From assembly GCF_011516835.1 (NCBI RefSeq), contig NZ_WOTB01000014.1, positions 1 through 64,000 on the forward strand: a stretch of DNA of 64,000 bases, written 5' to 3'. Positions 24,981 to 34,815 of this stretch are shown piece after piece. Both the position numbers and the translations under genes were made by a program. The notes beneath the pieces are model-generated. The model was not told where the DNA came from and searched no databases. It worked only from the letters and a program-made list of their open reading frames with translations. Source of the DNA: Acetobacter musti. Its GTDB lineage: Bacteria > Pseudomonadota > Alphaproteobacteria > Acetobacterales > Acetobacteraceae. Position 1 is the stretch's first letter; every line of letters begins with the position of its first letter.

Positions 24981-25190
24981 GGTTTCTCCTGGAAACTGAC
25001 AGCCTGCGCAGAAGAAATCAAAAATTCCGGAACATCAATCCCGGGAGGAGCGCAGGTTTCCTTATTCACAGAACCTGCATGAAACCGTAATAAAACTGTC
25101 TTTTGTAATACGCCCTGATTACGCATACCTCCCGTTCCCGTCGCCGCTCGATCCCGGTGTGGTTCGTCTGGAACGTGGACTGATAATTCA

Positions 25191-27638
25191 ATGAAATTTA
25201 AAAAATTCACTCCTCTTGCCTGCCTGCTCGCAGGCACCTCGCTGGCCGCCGCGACATTCCTGCCGTTTTCTTCCCCGGTCCGGGCCGCATCCGTATCTCA
25301 TAACACAGCGCATCCGGCTCACCGGAAGCACCGGACCATTCAGACAGGTGAGAAGACAACGCAGGTCGCGGCCGCACCTCTTACAGCCCGTCGCCGCCCG
25401 GCGTCAGCCGGGATCGCCGCTGCCGGGAGCGGGGAGACTGCCAGCGTCCAGGCGGCCCGCCGCGTCGTGCTGGGCGGTGGCATGATGGCGCGACAGACTA
25501 TCGGGAAAAGTGTCAGCGAGGTCACGCAGGAATATATTTCCAAACAGTCCCCGCTGGTGAATCCCGGCGTGCTGGTGTCCAGTCTTCCGGGCGTGCAGGG
25601 GAACAGCGAAGGACCGCTCAGCACGACGGCAGAGACTTTGCATATCCGCGGGCTCGATCAGACGCAGATCGGCATGGTCTATGAAGGCATGCCGCTCGCA
25701 GATCCGTTCACATACGGCGCCTATACCTCGGCCATGGTCGATAATGAGAACCTTTCCTCCGTTTCGGTCAGTCAGGGTTCTTCCGATCTCACCGCTCCGA
25801 CCTACAATGCCGACGGCGCGCAGATGACCCTGAATCTGAGGCACGCCGCCGATAAATTCGGCGCTTATGTCGAGGCCTCCGGCGGAACGCACAGCACCAA
25901 CAAGGAGTTCGTCCGGGTCGACACGGGGGAGATCGGCCATAGCGGCGTGAAAGGATTTGTCTCCGGTTCCTATTCCAGCGCCAATCTCTGGCGTGGCCCT
26001 GGCGATATGTATCGCTGGCATCTCGATGCGGCTCTGGAAAAACAATGGGCCAGAAAGAGCAGTTCGGAAGTCATCTTCAGTTATAACTATGCCAATCAGA
26101 CCGAATGGCTGTATCCCACTCTCGCGCAGTGGCACCAGTATGGCGACAGCTACAACACAAGCGGCGTCTATACACCGGGGAACACCGCGTATTACAAGCT
26201 CAACACGAAAGCCACGAACGCGGTTGTCGGCACGATCAAAAATCATTTTGATCTCGGAAACGGTCTGACGCTGGATGCTCAGCCCTATGCTGTCGAAACC
26301 TACGGCCCGAACAATTACGGCGCCAGTATTCCGATTTCCGGCGGTTATTACGGCACGCAGCAGTATGGCACCCTCGACGGATATGCGCCGGGAACAACAG
26401 GCACGGTTACGGCTATCAGCATTCATCCCTGGGTGCAGACGACGAGCGGTCTGAACATGATTGGCGCGTGGAAACGCGGCTTCAATACACTGAAGTTTTC
26501 CTACTGGTATTCCTATGCTGTGCACACGGAATTCCAGGATCATTATGCCGTCGATTCAGAGGGACGCTACGCGAAGTCGAACGGCTATCTGACGGCTGGT
26601 GGAAAAGCTGTTACCCAGTATAACATCAACGGCACGCAGCAGCTCAATGCCCTCGCTCTGGAGGATGATCTCAGCCTGCTTCATGACCGTCTGACCATCG
26701 GCGCCGGTCTGCGCGTCAATATGATCAGTCGTCAGTTCACCGAGGATCTTCCCGGGGCGTCACCGTATAAATCGGTGAAGAACATGTTCGTCCCGACTCC
26801 TCAGGTGTTGCTGAGCTATAAGATCGATCCGCAGAACCAGATCTACATCAACGGTACGACCGGGTATCGCGCGCCTTCTTCCTTTCAGTCGCAGGTTTCG
26901 ACTTACAATTTCAGCACCGGTCAGGCTGCGTCACTGCCGCTCAGCAATTACACGCCGGAATTCATGATCGGTGAAGAGATCGGGTTCCGGCATTACGGTC
27001 CGGTGATGCTCAGTGTTGCCGGTTTCAATTATAATCTGACGCACCATCAGATTAACAGTGTGTCCTATCTTCCGGACTCGACCCTCACCGTCTCGCAGCC
27101 GATTGATGCCGGTGGCGAAACGGCGCGTGGTATTCAGGCGGAAGTTTCGACGCGACCCTGGCATCATTTCAGCGCCTATGCGTCCGGTCAGTACATGCAT
27201 ACTTCGGTCGATAACAATATCGCCTATGGCGGCGATTATCTGCGGACAAAAGGCAAGCAGGAAGTCGCCTCGCCGAAATTTCTCGCTTCCATTGGCCTGA
27301 CCTATGACGACGGCACGACATTCGGAAACTTCAACTTCCGTTACTCGGATTCACAGTATTCAACACTGATGAACGATCAGGGTATTCCGGCTTACTTTAC
27401 CGCTGATGTCTCCGTGGGGCGTTATCTGCCGAAATTCGGCCGCTTCCATCCAAAGGCGATGCTCAGCCTGGCAAATCTCGGCGATGTTCACTATCTCTCG
27501 TCCATGACCGGATACACCGTTACAGCGGCGAGCAAGATCAGGGGGATTTACGGAACGACCCTTACCGGTTCTCAGCCGACATATAATGTTGGCTCCGGCT
27601 TTTCGGCCATTGTCACCATCGCCGGAACCTTCGAGTAA
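25191..27638 (+). CDS. TonB-dependent outer-membrane receptor
   Basis: An 815-residue receptor with an N-terminal signal (MKFKKFTPLACLLAGTSLAA to about residue 32), an Ala-rich region, then the plug domain (about 100-230: SVSEVTQEYISKQSP, LHIRGLDQTQIGMVYEGMP, VSVSQGSSDLTAPTYN) and a beta-barrel to the end (NFNFRYSDSQYSTL, LSLANLGDVHYLSSM). It imports a bulky substrate with TonB energy. A glycerophosphodiesterase gene starts in its stop codon (TAATG), and a phospholipase C gene lies divergently, so the ligand is plausibly a phosphodiester such as glycerophosphoinositol (inference). Base composition is lower in GC than the flanking genes. Confidence 0.92.
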   Translation: MKFKKFTPLACLLAGTSLAAATFLPFSSPVRAASVSHNTAHPAHRKHRTIQTGEKTTQVAAAPLTARRRPASAGIAAAGSGETASVQAARRVVLGGGMMARQTIGKSVSEVTQEYISKQSPLVNPGVLVSSLPGVQGNSEGPLSTTAETLHIRGLDQTQIGMVYEGMPLADPFTYGAYTSAMVDNENLSSVSVSQGSSDLTAPTYNADGAQMTLNLRHAADKFGAYVEASGGTHSTNKEFVRVDTGEIGHSGVKGFVSGSYSSANLWRGPGDMYRWHLDAALEKQWARKSSSEVIFSYNYANQTEWLYPTLAQWHQYGDSYNTSGVYTPGNTAYYKLNTKATNAVVGTIKNHFDLGNGLTLDAQPYAVETYGPNNYGASIPISGGYYGTQQYGTLDGYAPGTTGTVTAISIHPWVQTTSGLNMIGAWKRGFNTLKFSYWYSYAVHTEFQDHYAVDSEGRYAKSNGYLTAGGKAVTQYNINGTQQLNALALEDDLSLLHDRLTIGAGLRVNMISRQFTEDLPGASPYKSVKNMFVPTPQVLLSYKIDPQNQIYINGTTGYRAPSSFQSQVSTYNFSTGQAASLPLSNYTPEFMIGEEIGFRHYGPVMLSVAGFNYNLTHHQINSVSYLPDSTLTVSQPIDAGGETARGIQAEVSTRPWHHFSAYASGQYMHTSVDNNIAYGGDYLRTKGKQEVASPKFLASIGLTYDDGTTFGNFNFRYSDSQYSTLMNDQGIPAYFTADVSVGRYLPKFGRFHPKAMLSLANLGDVHYLSSMTGYTVTAASKIRGIYGTTLTGSQPTYNVGSGFSAIVTIAGTFE

Positions 27639-28624
27639 TGCGCCGGGTTTTTCTGAATCAGACGCGCGCAAAGTGCTCCCGGCTCGTTCGTGCTGCTTTT
27701 GCCCGTGCCGGGCTCGCCGGCGCCGTCCTCATCTGGGGCCTGCCAGCTCTGGCCGCGTCAGCCGGCGGTCCGATGCCGCGTATTCTCGATCCGAATGGCG
27801 GTCCGGTCGTTGTGGCGCATCGCGGCTGTCATAACGCGGCGCCGTGGCACGGTCTGCCGGAAGCTGCGGAAAACTCCTTCGACGCGCTCGATCATTGTAT
27901 TACGCTCGGTGTTGACGTTATGGAAACGGACGTCAGACGCACCCGTGACGGCGCCCTGGTCATGATCCATGACGCCACCGTCGATCGCGTGACTGACGGG
28001 CATGGCCGCGTGGCGGATCTGACACTGGCGGAGATCAGAAAACTGCGTCTTCGCAATAACGAAGGCGGGTCCGGCGCGGCAGTGACGAATCAGTCGATCC
28101 CCACGCTTGAGGAGATGCTGGCCAGGGCCGGAAGCCATATCGTGCTCAATCTGGATATCAAGGACGCGATTTATGCCGAGGTGATCGCGACTGTCATGCG
28201 CGCGGGAGCCTCCGGCCGGGTGATTGTGAAGAACACGGCCGGGGCGAACAGCCTGCCGCTTGCGTCGCTCGCGCCGTATAATCAGGTTCCCTTTATGCCG
28301 ATTCTCGCCTCCGGTGACTCGTCCGCCACGGATCTGCCTGCCATAGCGCGCCGGCAGGCCACGGGGGACCATCCGGTCCTGGGTTTCGAGATTCCCCGGA
28401 TGCCGGGTCCGGCTCTTCCGGCGCTTGCTGACGAGGCGCGCAGGCTCCATGTCCGCCTGTGGAACAACACGCTCTGGGACGGGTTCATTGCCGGTTATGG
28501 TGGCGACACGGAAGCTCTGCGCGATCCCGATGCCGTATGGGGCCGTCTGATTCGCGCCGGTGTTTCGATGATTCAGACGGATGAGCCCGAGACGCTGCTG
28601 AGATATCTCCGCCGTCCGGGCTGA
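27638..28624 (+). CDS. Glycerophosphodiester phosphodiesterase family protein
   Basis: A 328-residue protein with a likely signal or membrane anchor (about 18-42). The GDPD catalytic motifs are visible: VVAHRGCHN (HR), AENSFDALDHCITLGVDVMETDVRRTRDG (E and D metal ligands, split here) and MIHDATVDRVTDG (second His). It hydrolyses glycerophosphodiesters to glycerol-3-phosphate and an alcohol. Its ATG overlaps the receptor stop by one base, so the two are co-translated; it probably processes what the receptor brings into the periplasm. Confidence 0.9.
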   Translation: MRRVFLNQTRAKCSRLVRAAFARAGLAGAVLIWGLPALAASAGGPMPRILDPNGGPVVVAHRGCHNAAPWHGLPEAAENSFDALDHCITLGVDVMETDVRRTRDGALVMIHDATVDRVTDGHGRVADLTLAEIRKLRLRNNEGGSGAAVTNQSIPTLEEMLARAGSHIVLNLDIKDAIYAEVIATVMRAGASGRVIVKNTAGANSLPLASLAPYNQVPFMPILASGDSSATDLPAIARRQATGDHPVLGFEIPRMPGPALPALADEARRLHVRLWNNTLWDGFIAGYGGDTEALRDPDAVWGRLIRAGVSMIQTDEPETLLRYLRRPG

Positions 28625-28768
28625 TCCGGGTCTGTTTCTCCGCTTCGGGTGCATTGGCGGACAACCGCGCTGTCTGCCCTTTGAGTGCATCTGCCGGACA
28701 CCCATGAGCCCTCCGGCGGTTCCGGCCGGGTTCAAAAAGAACTTCAGAGTAAGTCTTCGATGAAAATG

Positions 28769-28861
28769 AATAAAAGTTTTTGGTGAAGCTTTTTTCAAAA
28801 AGCTTCAGGAGGTGCCACCCTTTTGGAAAAAGGCGGCCCCCGGAAACTTCTTTGTAATTTA
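28769..28861. repeat. RepB element (locus 3)
   Basis: AAAAGTTTTTGGTGAAGC, the AAGCTTTTTTCAAAAAGCTT hairpin, and a diverged second hairpin (CCACCCTTTTGG / AAAAAGGCGGC). It lies about 145 bases after the GDPD stop. Confidence 0.8.
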
Positions 28862-28881
28862 CATGAGGTTTCACAGGCAGG

Positions 28882-29080
28882 CTTTTGAAAGGCGTTTGTA
28901 TATTTTGCAAATACAGACGGGATGGCTTTTCAGGGCTTTGCCCCGAACCCCACAAAGGGGCGCGGCCCCTTTGATCCCGGACTGTTAAATTAAATGGGTG
29001 AAGGGATCTGCGATCCCTTCCGGATGCAGGGGCAGAGCCCTGCTTTGTCTCCTGTTTGCAAAATACATAAACGCCCTTTT
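28882..29080. repeat. RepA element (locus 5) with flanking inverted repeats
   Basis: The two-module core at 28931-29042 is flanked by outer inverted repeats of about 30 bases: GGCGTTTGTATATTTTGCAA on the left and TTTGCAAAATACATAAACGC on the right. This suggests that the mobile unit is larger than the GC-rich core. Confidence 0.75.
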
Positions 29081-29358
29081 GAAACGGCCTCCGGGACTGC
29101 GTTGAGCCTGTGGCGGATGGCGCCGATGGCTGCTCACGGTGATCTCTGGTGGCAGGGGAGCGAACGATTCTCCGGCGCAGACCGTCGGCCCGGCGATCTT
29201 CGGGGGACGCTCAGACGCGCTGAAAACTATGTCTTTTCAGGATGGCTGATGGACCTGTCACCGCTCTGCAAACGTGTAACGGTGAGCATGTAACGCAGCA
29301 TCACGGAGATGCTTTGCAATCTCAGGGTAACGTATTGATTGTTCCGGAGAATTTATGC

Positions 29359-29436
29359 TGGGGCGGAAGACGGGACTTGAACCCGCGACCTCCGGTACCA
29401 CAAACCGGCGCTCTAACCAGCTGAGCTACGTCCGCC
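29359..29436 (-). tRNA. tRNA-His (anticodon GTG)
   Basis: Minus-strand cloverleaf with a D arm (GCTCAGCTGGTTAGAGC), an anticodon arm CCGGT-TTGTGGT-ACCGG carrying GTG for His, and a T arm GCGGG-TTCAAGT-CCCGT. A G precedes position 1 and faces C73, the usual G-1 identity element of tRNA-His, and CCA is encoded. The acceptor stem has one C-T mismatch next to its inner end. Confidence 0.93.
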
Positions 29437-29519
29437 ACACAGCGGCCCCGTCATTAGACAACGGGGCCGCGCCCGTCAACAGCTTTGATTCCGGACGGTG
29501 CTGGCGGTTGTTTGTGGTG

Positions 29520-30701
29520 TCAGCCGCGTTCGACCCGGTCGCGCAGGCGGGTGATGGCCTGTTCGAGGATGAGGGGTTTTTTGCAGAAGGCGAAGCGGAC
29601 GAGGTGGAGCGGGGGTTCGCCGCCGGCGGGGTCGTAGAAGGCGGAGACGGGGATCATTGCCACGCCGGCTTCTTCGACCATGCGGCGGCACCAGGTCTGA
29701 TCGTCCTCGCCGTCCTGCACGACCGATCCGAGGGGACGGATATCGGCGGTGAGGAAATATGTTCCGTCGCAGGGGAGTACGTCGAAGCCGGTTTCCCGCA
29801 GGCCGGCTGCCAGGATGTCGCGACGGAGCGCCATATCCTGTGCGAGGGTGGTGAAGTAATCCGTGTCCTGGTCCAGTCCGGTGGCCACGGCGCGCTGGAG
29901 GTTCGGCGCGGTGGCGAAGACGAGGTTCTGGTGGGCTTTCGCGACGACGGTGGCCAGTGCGGCGGGGGCGGTGATGTAGCCCACTTTCCAGCCTGTGAGG
30001 GAGAAGCTTTTGCCGGCGCTGCCGATGCGCAGGCAGCGGTCGCGCATGCCGGGCAGGGTCATGAGCGGGATGTGGCGGGCGCCGAAGGTGAGGTGTTCGT
30101 AGACTTCGTCGCAGATGGCGTAGGTGTCGTACTGCTGCACGAGGCCGGCGACAAATCCCAGTTCTTCGGGGGTGAAGACTTTTCCGCAGGGGTTCATCGG
30201 GGAGTTCAGCAGGATGGCCTTGGTTTTCGGTCCGAAGGCGGCGGCGAGGGCGTCACGCGGGACGGACCAGGCCGGCGGGGTCAGGCGGACGAGTTTCGGG
30301 ATGGCGCCGAGGAGACGGATGACGGGGAGGTAGGTGTCGTAGGCGGGTTCGATGACCACGACTTCGTCGCCGGGGCTGACGAGGGCGGCGAGGCTGGCGG
30401 CGATGGCTTCGGTGGCGCCGGAGGTGACGACGACTTCGCTCGCGGGATCGACGGTCAGTCCGTAGAAGCGGGCGTTGGAGCGGGCGACGGCCTCGCGCAG
30501 TTCGGGGAGGCCGGTGAGCGGGGCGTACTGGTTGCGGCCGTCGCGCAGGGCGGCGGCGGCGGCTTCGGTCAGATGCGCCGGTCCTTCGGTGTCCGGAAAG
30601 CCCTGGCCGAGATTGATGGCGCCGTGCCGGGTGGCGAGGGCTGACATGACCGTGAAGATGGTTGTCGGCAGGCTGGCGATCTGGGGGTTCAGCGGTTTCA
30701 C
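29520..30701 (-). CDS. PLP-dependent class I/II aminotransferase
   Basis: A 393-residue fold-type I aminotransferase starting at GTG (30699-30701) behind GGAGACGCC. Landmarks: INLGQGFPDTEGP near the N-terminus, the aldimine lysine in GSAGKSFSLTGWKVGY, NSPMNPCGKVF and the phosphate-binding CDEVYEHL region. The GQGFPD start is typical of the methionine/kynurenine aminotransferase (YbdL-like) subgroup rather than AspC. It probably transaminates methionine, aromatic amino acids or keto-methylthiobutyrate; the substrate cannot be fixed. It ends close to tRNA-His on the same strand. Confidence 0.9.
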   Translation of the reverse strand: MKPLNPQIASLPTTIFTVMSALATRHGAINLGQGFPDTEGPAHLTEAAAAALRDGRNQYAPLTGLPELREAVARSNARFYGLTVDPASEVVVTSGATEAIAASLAALVSPGDEVVVIEPAYDTYLPVIRLLGAIPKLVRLTPPAWSVPRDALAAAFGPKTKAILLNSPMNPCGKVFTPEELGFVAGLVQQYDTYAICDEVYEHLTFGARHIPLMTLPGMRDRCLRIGSAGKSFSLTGWKVGYITAPAALATVVAKAHQNLVFATAPNLQRAVATGLDQDTDYFTTLAQDMALRRDILAAGLRETGFDVLPCDGTYFLTADIRPLGSVVQDGEDDQTWCRRMVEEAGVAMIPVSAFYDPAGGEPPLHLVRFAFCKKPLILEQAITRLRDRVERG

Positions 30702-31642
<941 letters not shown>

Positions 31643-31807
31643 CCTGTCTGTCCGCCGGATTCCGCATGGCCCGAGGCTTGCGGGAGGCGACGACATGGGA
31701 CAAAAAAGTTCATGACTGGTTTCACTGTGGCATGTTTCGCGTCGTGCCTGGTGGAATCGCAAACATCGACGTCGCCCGGCGGCGTCTGACAGTCAGGTAA
31801 GGGCAAT

Positions 31808-33253
31808 ATGGCGAAGAAAGAGTCCGGTTCGACCAGCGCGTCGGCTGCCGCGGTTTCCAGGGTCTTTGAGCTTATCAAGGAGAACTCTGTCGAACTGGTG
31901 GATCTGCGCTTCACCGATCCGCGTGGCACGTGGCATCACACCACGCAGTATATCACGACCATCGAGGAAGACACCTTCACGGAAGGGTTCATGTTCGACG
32001 GGTCGTCCATTGGCGGCTGGAAGGCGATCAACGAGAGCGACATGGTTCTGCTCCCGGACCCGGCGACGGCGGTCATGGACCCGTTTTCGGCCAAGCCGCA
32101 GCTTATCCTGATCTGTGACATCATCGATCCGGCGACCGGGCAGTTCTACAACCGCGATCCGCGTTCGACGGCGAAGCTGGCTGAGAAATATCTGCAGTCC
32201 ACCGGTCTGGGCGACACGGCGTTTTTCGGTCCGGAAGCCGAGTTCTTCATTTTCGACAACGTGCAGTTCGGCACGGGGCCGAACTACGGCAAGTATCAGC
32301 TCGACAGCATTGAGGGGCCTGATGCGTCGCTGAAGGCGTATCCTGAAGGCAATCTCGGGCATCGTCCGGGCGTGAAGGGTGGTTATTTCCCCTGTGCGCC
32401 GGTGGACAGCGAGAGCGATCTGCGCGCCGAGATGCTGACCACGATGGGCGAGATGGGTCTGCCGATCGAGAAGCATCACCATGAGGTGGCGCAGTCCCAG
32501 CATGAACTGGGCACGAAGTTCGACACGCTGGTGCGGTCGGCAGACTTCATGCAGATCTATAAATACTGCATCCACAACGTTGCGGTGTCCTATGGCAAGA
32601 CCGCGACGTTCATGCCGAAGCCGATCTATGGCGATAACGGCTCGGGCATGCATGTGCATCAGTCGATCTGGAAGGCCGGCAAGCCGACCTTCGCGGGCAA
32701 TGGCTATGCGGATCTGTCCGACACGGCGCTGTATTATATCGGCGGCATCATCAAGCACGCGAAGGCGCTGAACGCGTTCACGAACCCGTCGACGAATTCC
32801 TACAAGCGTCTGATTCCGGGTTTTGAGGCGCCGGTGCTGCTGGCTTATTCGGCCCGTAACCGTTCGGCGTCCTGCCGTATTCCGTATGCGACCAGCCCGA
32901 AGGCGAAGCGCGTCGAGGTCCGGTTCCCTGATCCGACGGCGAACCCCTATCTGGCGTTCTCGGCGATGCTGATGGCTGGTCTGGACGGCATCAAGAACAA
33001 GATCCATCCGGGCGACGCCATGGACAAGGATCTGTATGATCTGCCGCCGGAAGAGCTGAAGCAGATCCCGACGGTTGCCGGTTCTCTGCGTGAGGCGCTT
33101 GAGGCGCTGCAGGCTGATCATGAGTTCCTGCTGGCGGGCAATGTGTTCACGAAGGATCAGATCGAGAGCTACATCGCGCTGAAGTGGCAGGATGTGTTCC
33201 GTTTCGAGCACACGCCGCACCCGGTCGAGTTCGAGATGTATTATTCGGTCTGA
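31808..33253 (+). CDS. glnA: Glutamine synthetase, type I
   Basis: A 481-residue type I-beta glutamine synthetase that makes glutamine from glutamate, ammonia and ATP. Visible motifs: [13 protein letters not shown] (Asp50 loop), [23 protein letters not shown] (ATP site), [25 protein letters not shown], and the adenylylation site [17 protein letters not shown] provides a ribosome binding site. It lies 165 bases after glnB, forming the classical alphaproteobacterial glnBA operon. The adenylylation tyrosine implies control by GlnE with GlnB. Confidence 0.97.
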   Translation: MAKKESGSTSASAAAVSRVFELIKENSVELVDLRFTDPRGTWHHTTQYITTIEEDTFTEGFMFDGSSIGGWKAINESDMVLLPDPATAVMDPFSAKPQLILICDIIDPATGQFYNRDPRSTAKLAEKYLQSTGLGDTAFFGPEAEFFIFDNVQFGTGPNYGKYQLDSIEGPDASLKAYPEGNLGHRPGVKGGYFPCAPVDSESDLRAEMLTTMGEMGLPIEKHHHEVAQSQHELGTKFDTLVRSADFMQIYKYCIHNVAVSYGKTATFMPKPIYGDNGSGMHVHQSIWKAGKPTFAGNGYADLSDTALYYIGGIIKHAKALNAFTNPSTNSYKRLIPGFEAPVLLAYSARNRSASCRIPYATSPKAKRVEVRFPDPTANPYLAFSAMLMAGLDGIKNKIHPGDAMDKDLYDLPPEELKQIPTVAGSLREALEALQADHEFLLAGNVFTKDQIESYIALKWQDVFRFEHTPHPVEFEMYYSV

Positions 33254-33636
33254 TTGCTTTTTACGGGCATCGGAACTGGTGGGAACGCGGTCTTCGGGCC
33301 GTGTTTCTGCGTTTTGGGGATGTTTGCGGGGCTCTGCCCCGCGCCCCGGCAAAGGTCGCGGACCTTTGCAAACCATTCTGTTTAACAGATCGGGATCAAA
33401 GGGGTTGCGCCCCTTTGCGGGGTCCGGGGCGGAGCCCTGGATACTCTCGTGCAGGGCAGCGTCAGGGCAGGGCGCTGCCCTGCACCCGGAAGGGGTCGGG
33501 ACCCCTTCATTCCTTTTGATTTTAATGGATCGAATTAGGGCTGCGTTCAGGGGCTGGGGTTGATTGACAGCAAACTGCTGCCCCAAAAATCATGGTATGC
33601 ATAATATCAGACAGATAATCATCAACGGCGGAGATA
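33254..33636. other. Intergenic region with RepA
   Basis: RepA modules take up 33328-33521. The AT-rich segment after about 33530 belongs to the foreign-looking HNH gene that follows. Confidence 0.6.
33328..33521. repeat. RepA element (locus 7, three modules)
   Basis: Contains three modules: GCAAAGGTCGCGGACCTTTGC preceded by GGGGCTCTGCCCC, then the forward GGGATCAAAGGGG module, then GCAGGGCGCTGCCCTGC with AAGGGGTCGGGACCCCTT. It lies after glnA. Confidence 0.85.
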
Positions 33637-34446
33637 ATGGGCGACGCCAAACGTAGACAGATGAGCAGGAAGGCATTTCTCACCTTCCCTGAAAATCAGC
33701 TCTGCTGTTATTGCGGTGGATTGGCAAACGAAATAGATCATTTTCCGCCGCGCAATTTTTTTAATAAAAGACAGGCTCCAGAGGGGTACATCTATCCAGC
33801 TTGCAGCACATGCAACCGTGGAAAAAGTCTGGACGAACAGGCGCTTAGTCTTCTGGTAAGCATGCTCGACTGGGGCATCGACGATGAGGATTCAAGGTTT
33901 CGAACACACCTTCACGAAGTACGGAACAATCGCCCGGAGGTCATCAGGGAGTTAACGGCTCTTTCCAGCGTACAGTCTAAATTTCATCTGCGGCAGATGT
34001 TTGGCACACGCGAGGCCGTTTCAAACAACGGGATGAATGGCTGGCAAGCTGCCGAGCTTGGTCCCCACTCAACCGATTTGCTCAATAAAATGTGTGTCTG
34101 GTTCGGCCAGACCCTCTATTTTAAGCATAACAAAGAGATTTTTAGAGGTGAAGTTTTTGCTACCCATTTACCTTGGAGCGCAATCAGGCACGAAAAATTT
34201 CAAGAAATAATATCAAAATTAAGCGGAATTCCGAATATAACACATACAAGCCATGATATATCCGCTCAGTTTTTCTATCGATATTTTGCGGTGAAAGGAG
34301 GATTTTACGCAATATTGCAATTCAGAAAGCCACAAATATTTTTTGTTATATGCGCGATGACCGAACAGTATATTCCATCCAGCCCGGAAATTAATGCGGG
34401 ATGGTTCAGGTCCGGACTGATCGGTCCACCGATGATGTCAGATTAA
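33637..34446 (+). CDS. HNH-like zinc-ribbon protein of unknown function, AT-rich
   Basis: A 269-residue protein. Residues about 22-68 form an HNH/zinc-ribbon-like motif: CCYCGG, NEIDHFPPRNFF, then YIYPACSTCNRGKS. The two CxxC pairs would bind zinc and the D-H would be catalytic, as in HNH nucleases. The remaining 200 residues match nothing I know. GGAGAT precedes the ATG at a proper distance. Base composition is far lower in GC than the neighbours, including the flanks to about 34600, so the gene was probably acquired horizontally. An anti-phage or toxin nuclease is possible, but no partner gene is present. Confidence 0.75.
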   Translation: MGDAKRRQMSRKAFLTFPENQLCCYCGGLANEIDHFPPRNFFNKRQAPEGYIYPACSTCNRGKSLDEQALSLLVSMLDWGIDDEDSRFRTHLHEVRNNRPEVIRELTALSSVQSKFHLRQMFGTREAVSNNGMNGWQAAELGPHSTDLLNKMCVWFGQTLYFKHNKEIFRGEVFATHLPWSAIRHEKFQEIISKLSGIPNITHTSHDISAQFFYRYFAVKGGFYAILQFRKPQIFFVICAMTEQYIPSSPEINAGWFRSGLIGPPMMSD

Positions 34447-34815
34447 TCCAGCTATGATGAGACATCATTGAGGCGGAATAACTACTTTTGTATTTTTGTT
34501 CATCTAATAGCCGGTTTTCAGAGAATCGATCAATTATACAGATGATTCGCGGTGCCACTGGTCTGCATGCGCAAAAAATATAATTGCCTTTTAGAATTTG
34601 GGACTGTGTTTCTTTGTGGCGCGGCCATCGGAGGAAACTGTCTCACGGATGAGACAGTTTCACCGTCTCTGAACAAACCTGCGTGAGCCATATCCGATCG
34701 TGCATAGCGTGTTTCCGTTTCGTCATGCTGAGCAGACGCGCTGGCCGTCAGTCATCGTGAAATCTCTCCGGTTCCACGGTGTGCGGCCGATGGAAACAAC
34801 AGAGAGACACGCGGC
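34447..34815. other. Promoter region of the glucose dehydrogenase
   Basis: AT-rich up to about 34600, then normal composition. The only distinct structure is the dyad at 34634-34661. No gene seen. Confidence 0.55.
34634..34661. promoter_or_regulatory. Perfect dyad upstream of glucose dehydrogenase, candidate activator site
   Basis: GAAACTGTCTCA and TGAGACAGTTTC form a perfect 12-base inverted repeat around CGGA. The inner TGTCTCA/TGAGACA pattern resembles sites bound by AcoR-like Fis-type regulators (TGT...ACA dyads). A regulator of that type is encoded at 38374. It lies 155 bases ahead of the gcd start and has no T tract, so a binding site is likelier than a terminator (inference). Confidence 0.5.

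Larger units (their letters stand above)
28625..29358. other. Intergenic region with adjacent RepB and RepA copies
   Basis: About 730 bases between the GDPD gene and tRNA-His. RepB locus 3 (28769-28861) and RepA locus 5 (28931-29042) occupy its left part. The remaining 300 bases (29060-29358) show no gene or RNA that I recognise. Confidence 0.6.

Noticed and set aside
29355..30644. A Gly/Glu-rich plus-strand frame opposite the aminotransferase
   Set aside because: It starts inside tRNA-His and has no domain; the minus-strand frame holds the PLP lysine motif.
31793..33586. A minus-strand frame opposite glutamine synthetase
   Set aside because: It runs through a RepA element and lacks motifs; the plus strand is glnA.
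34634..34661. Dyad before gcd as a terminator of the HNH gene
   Set aside because: There is no T tract, and it lies nearly 190 bases after that gene's stop. A binding site is more likely, although I cannot prove it.
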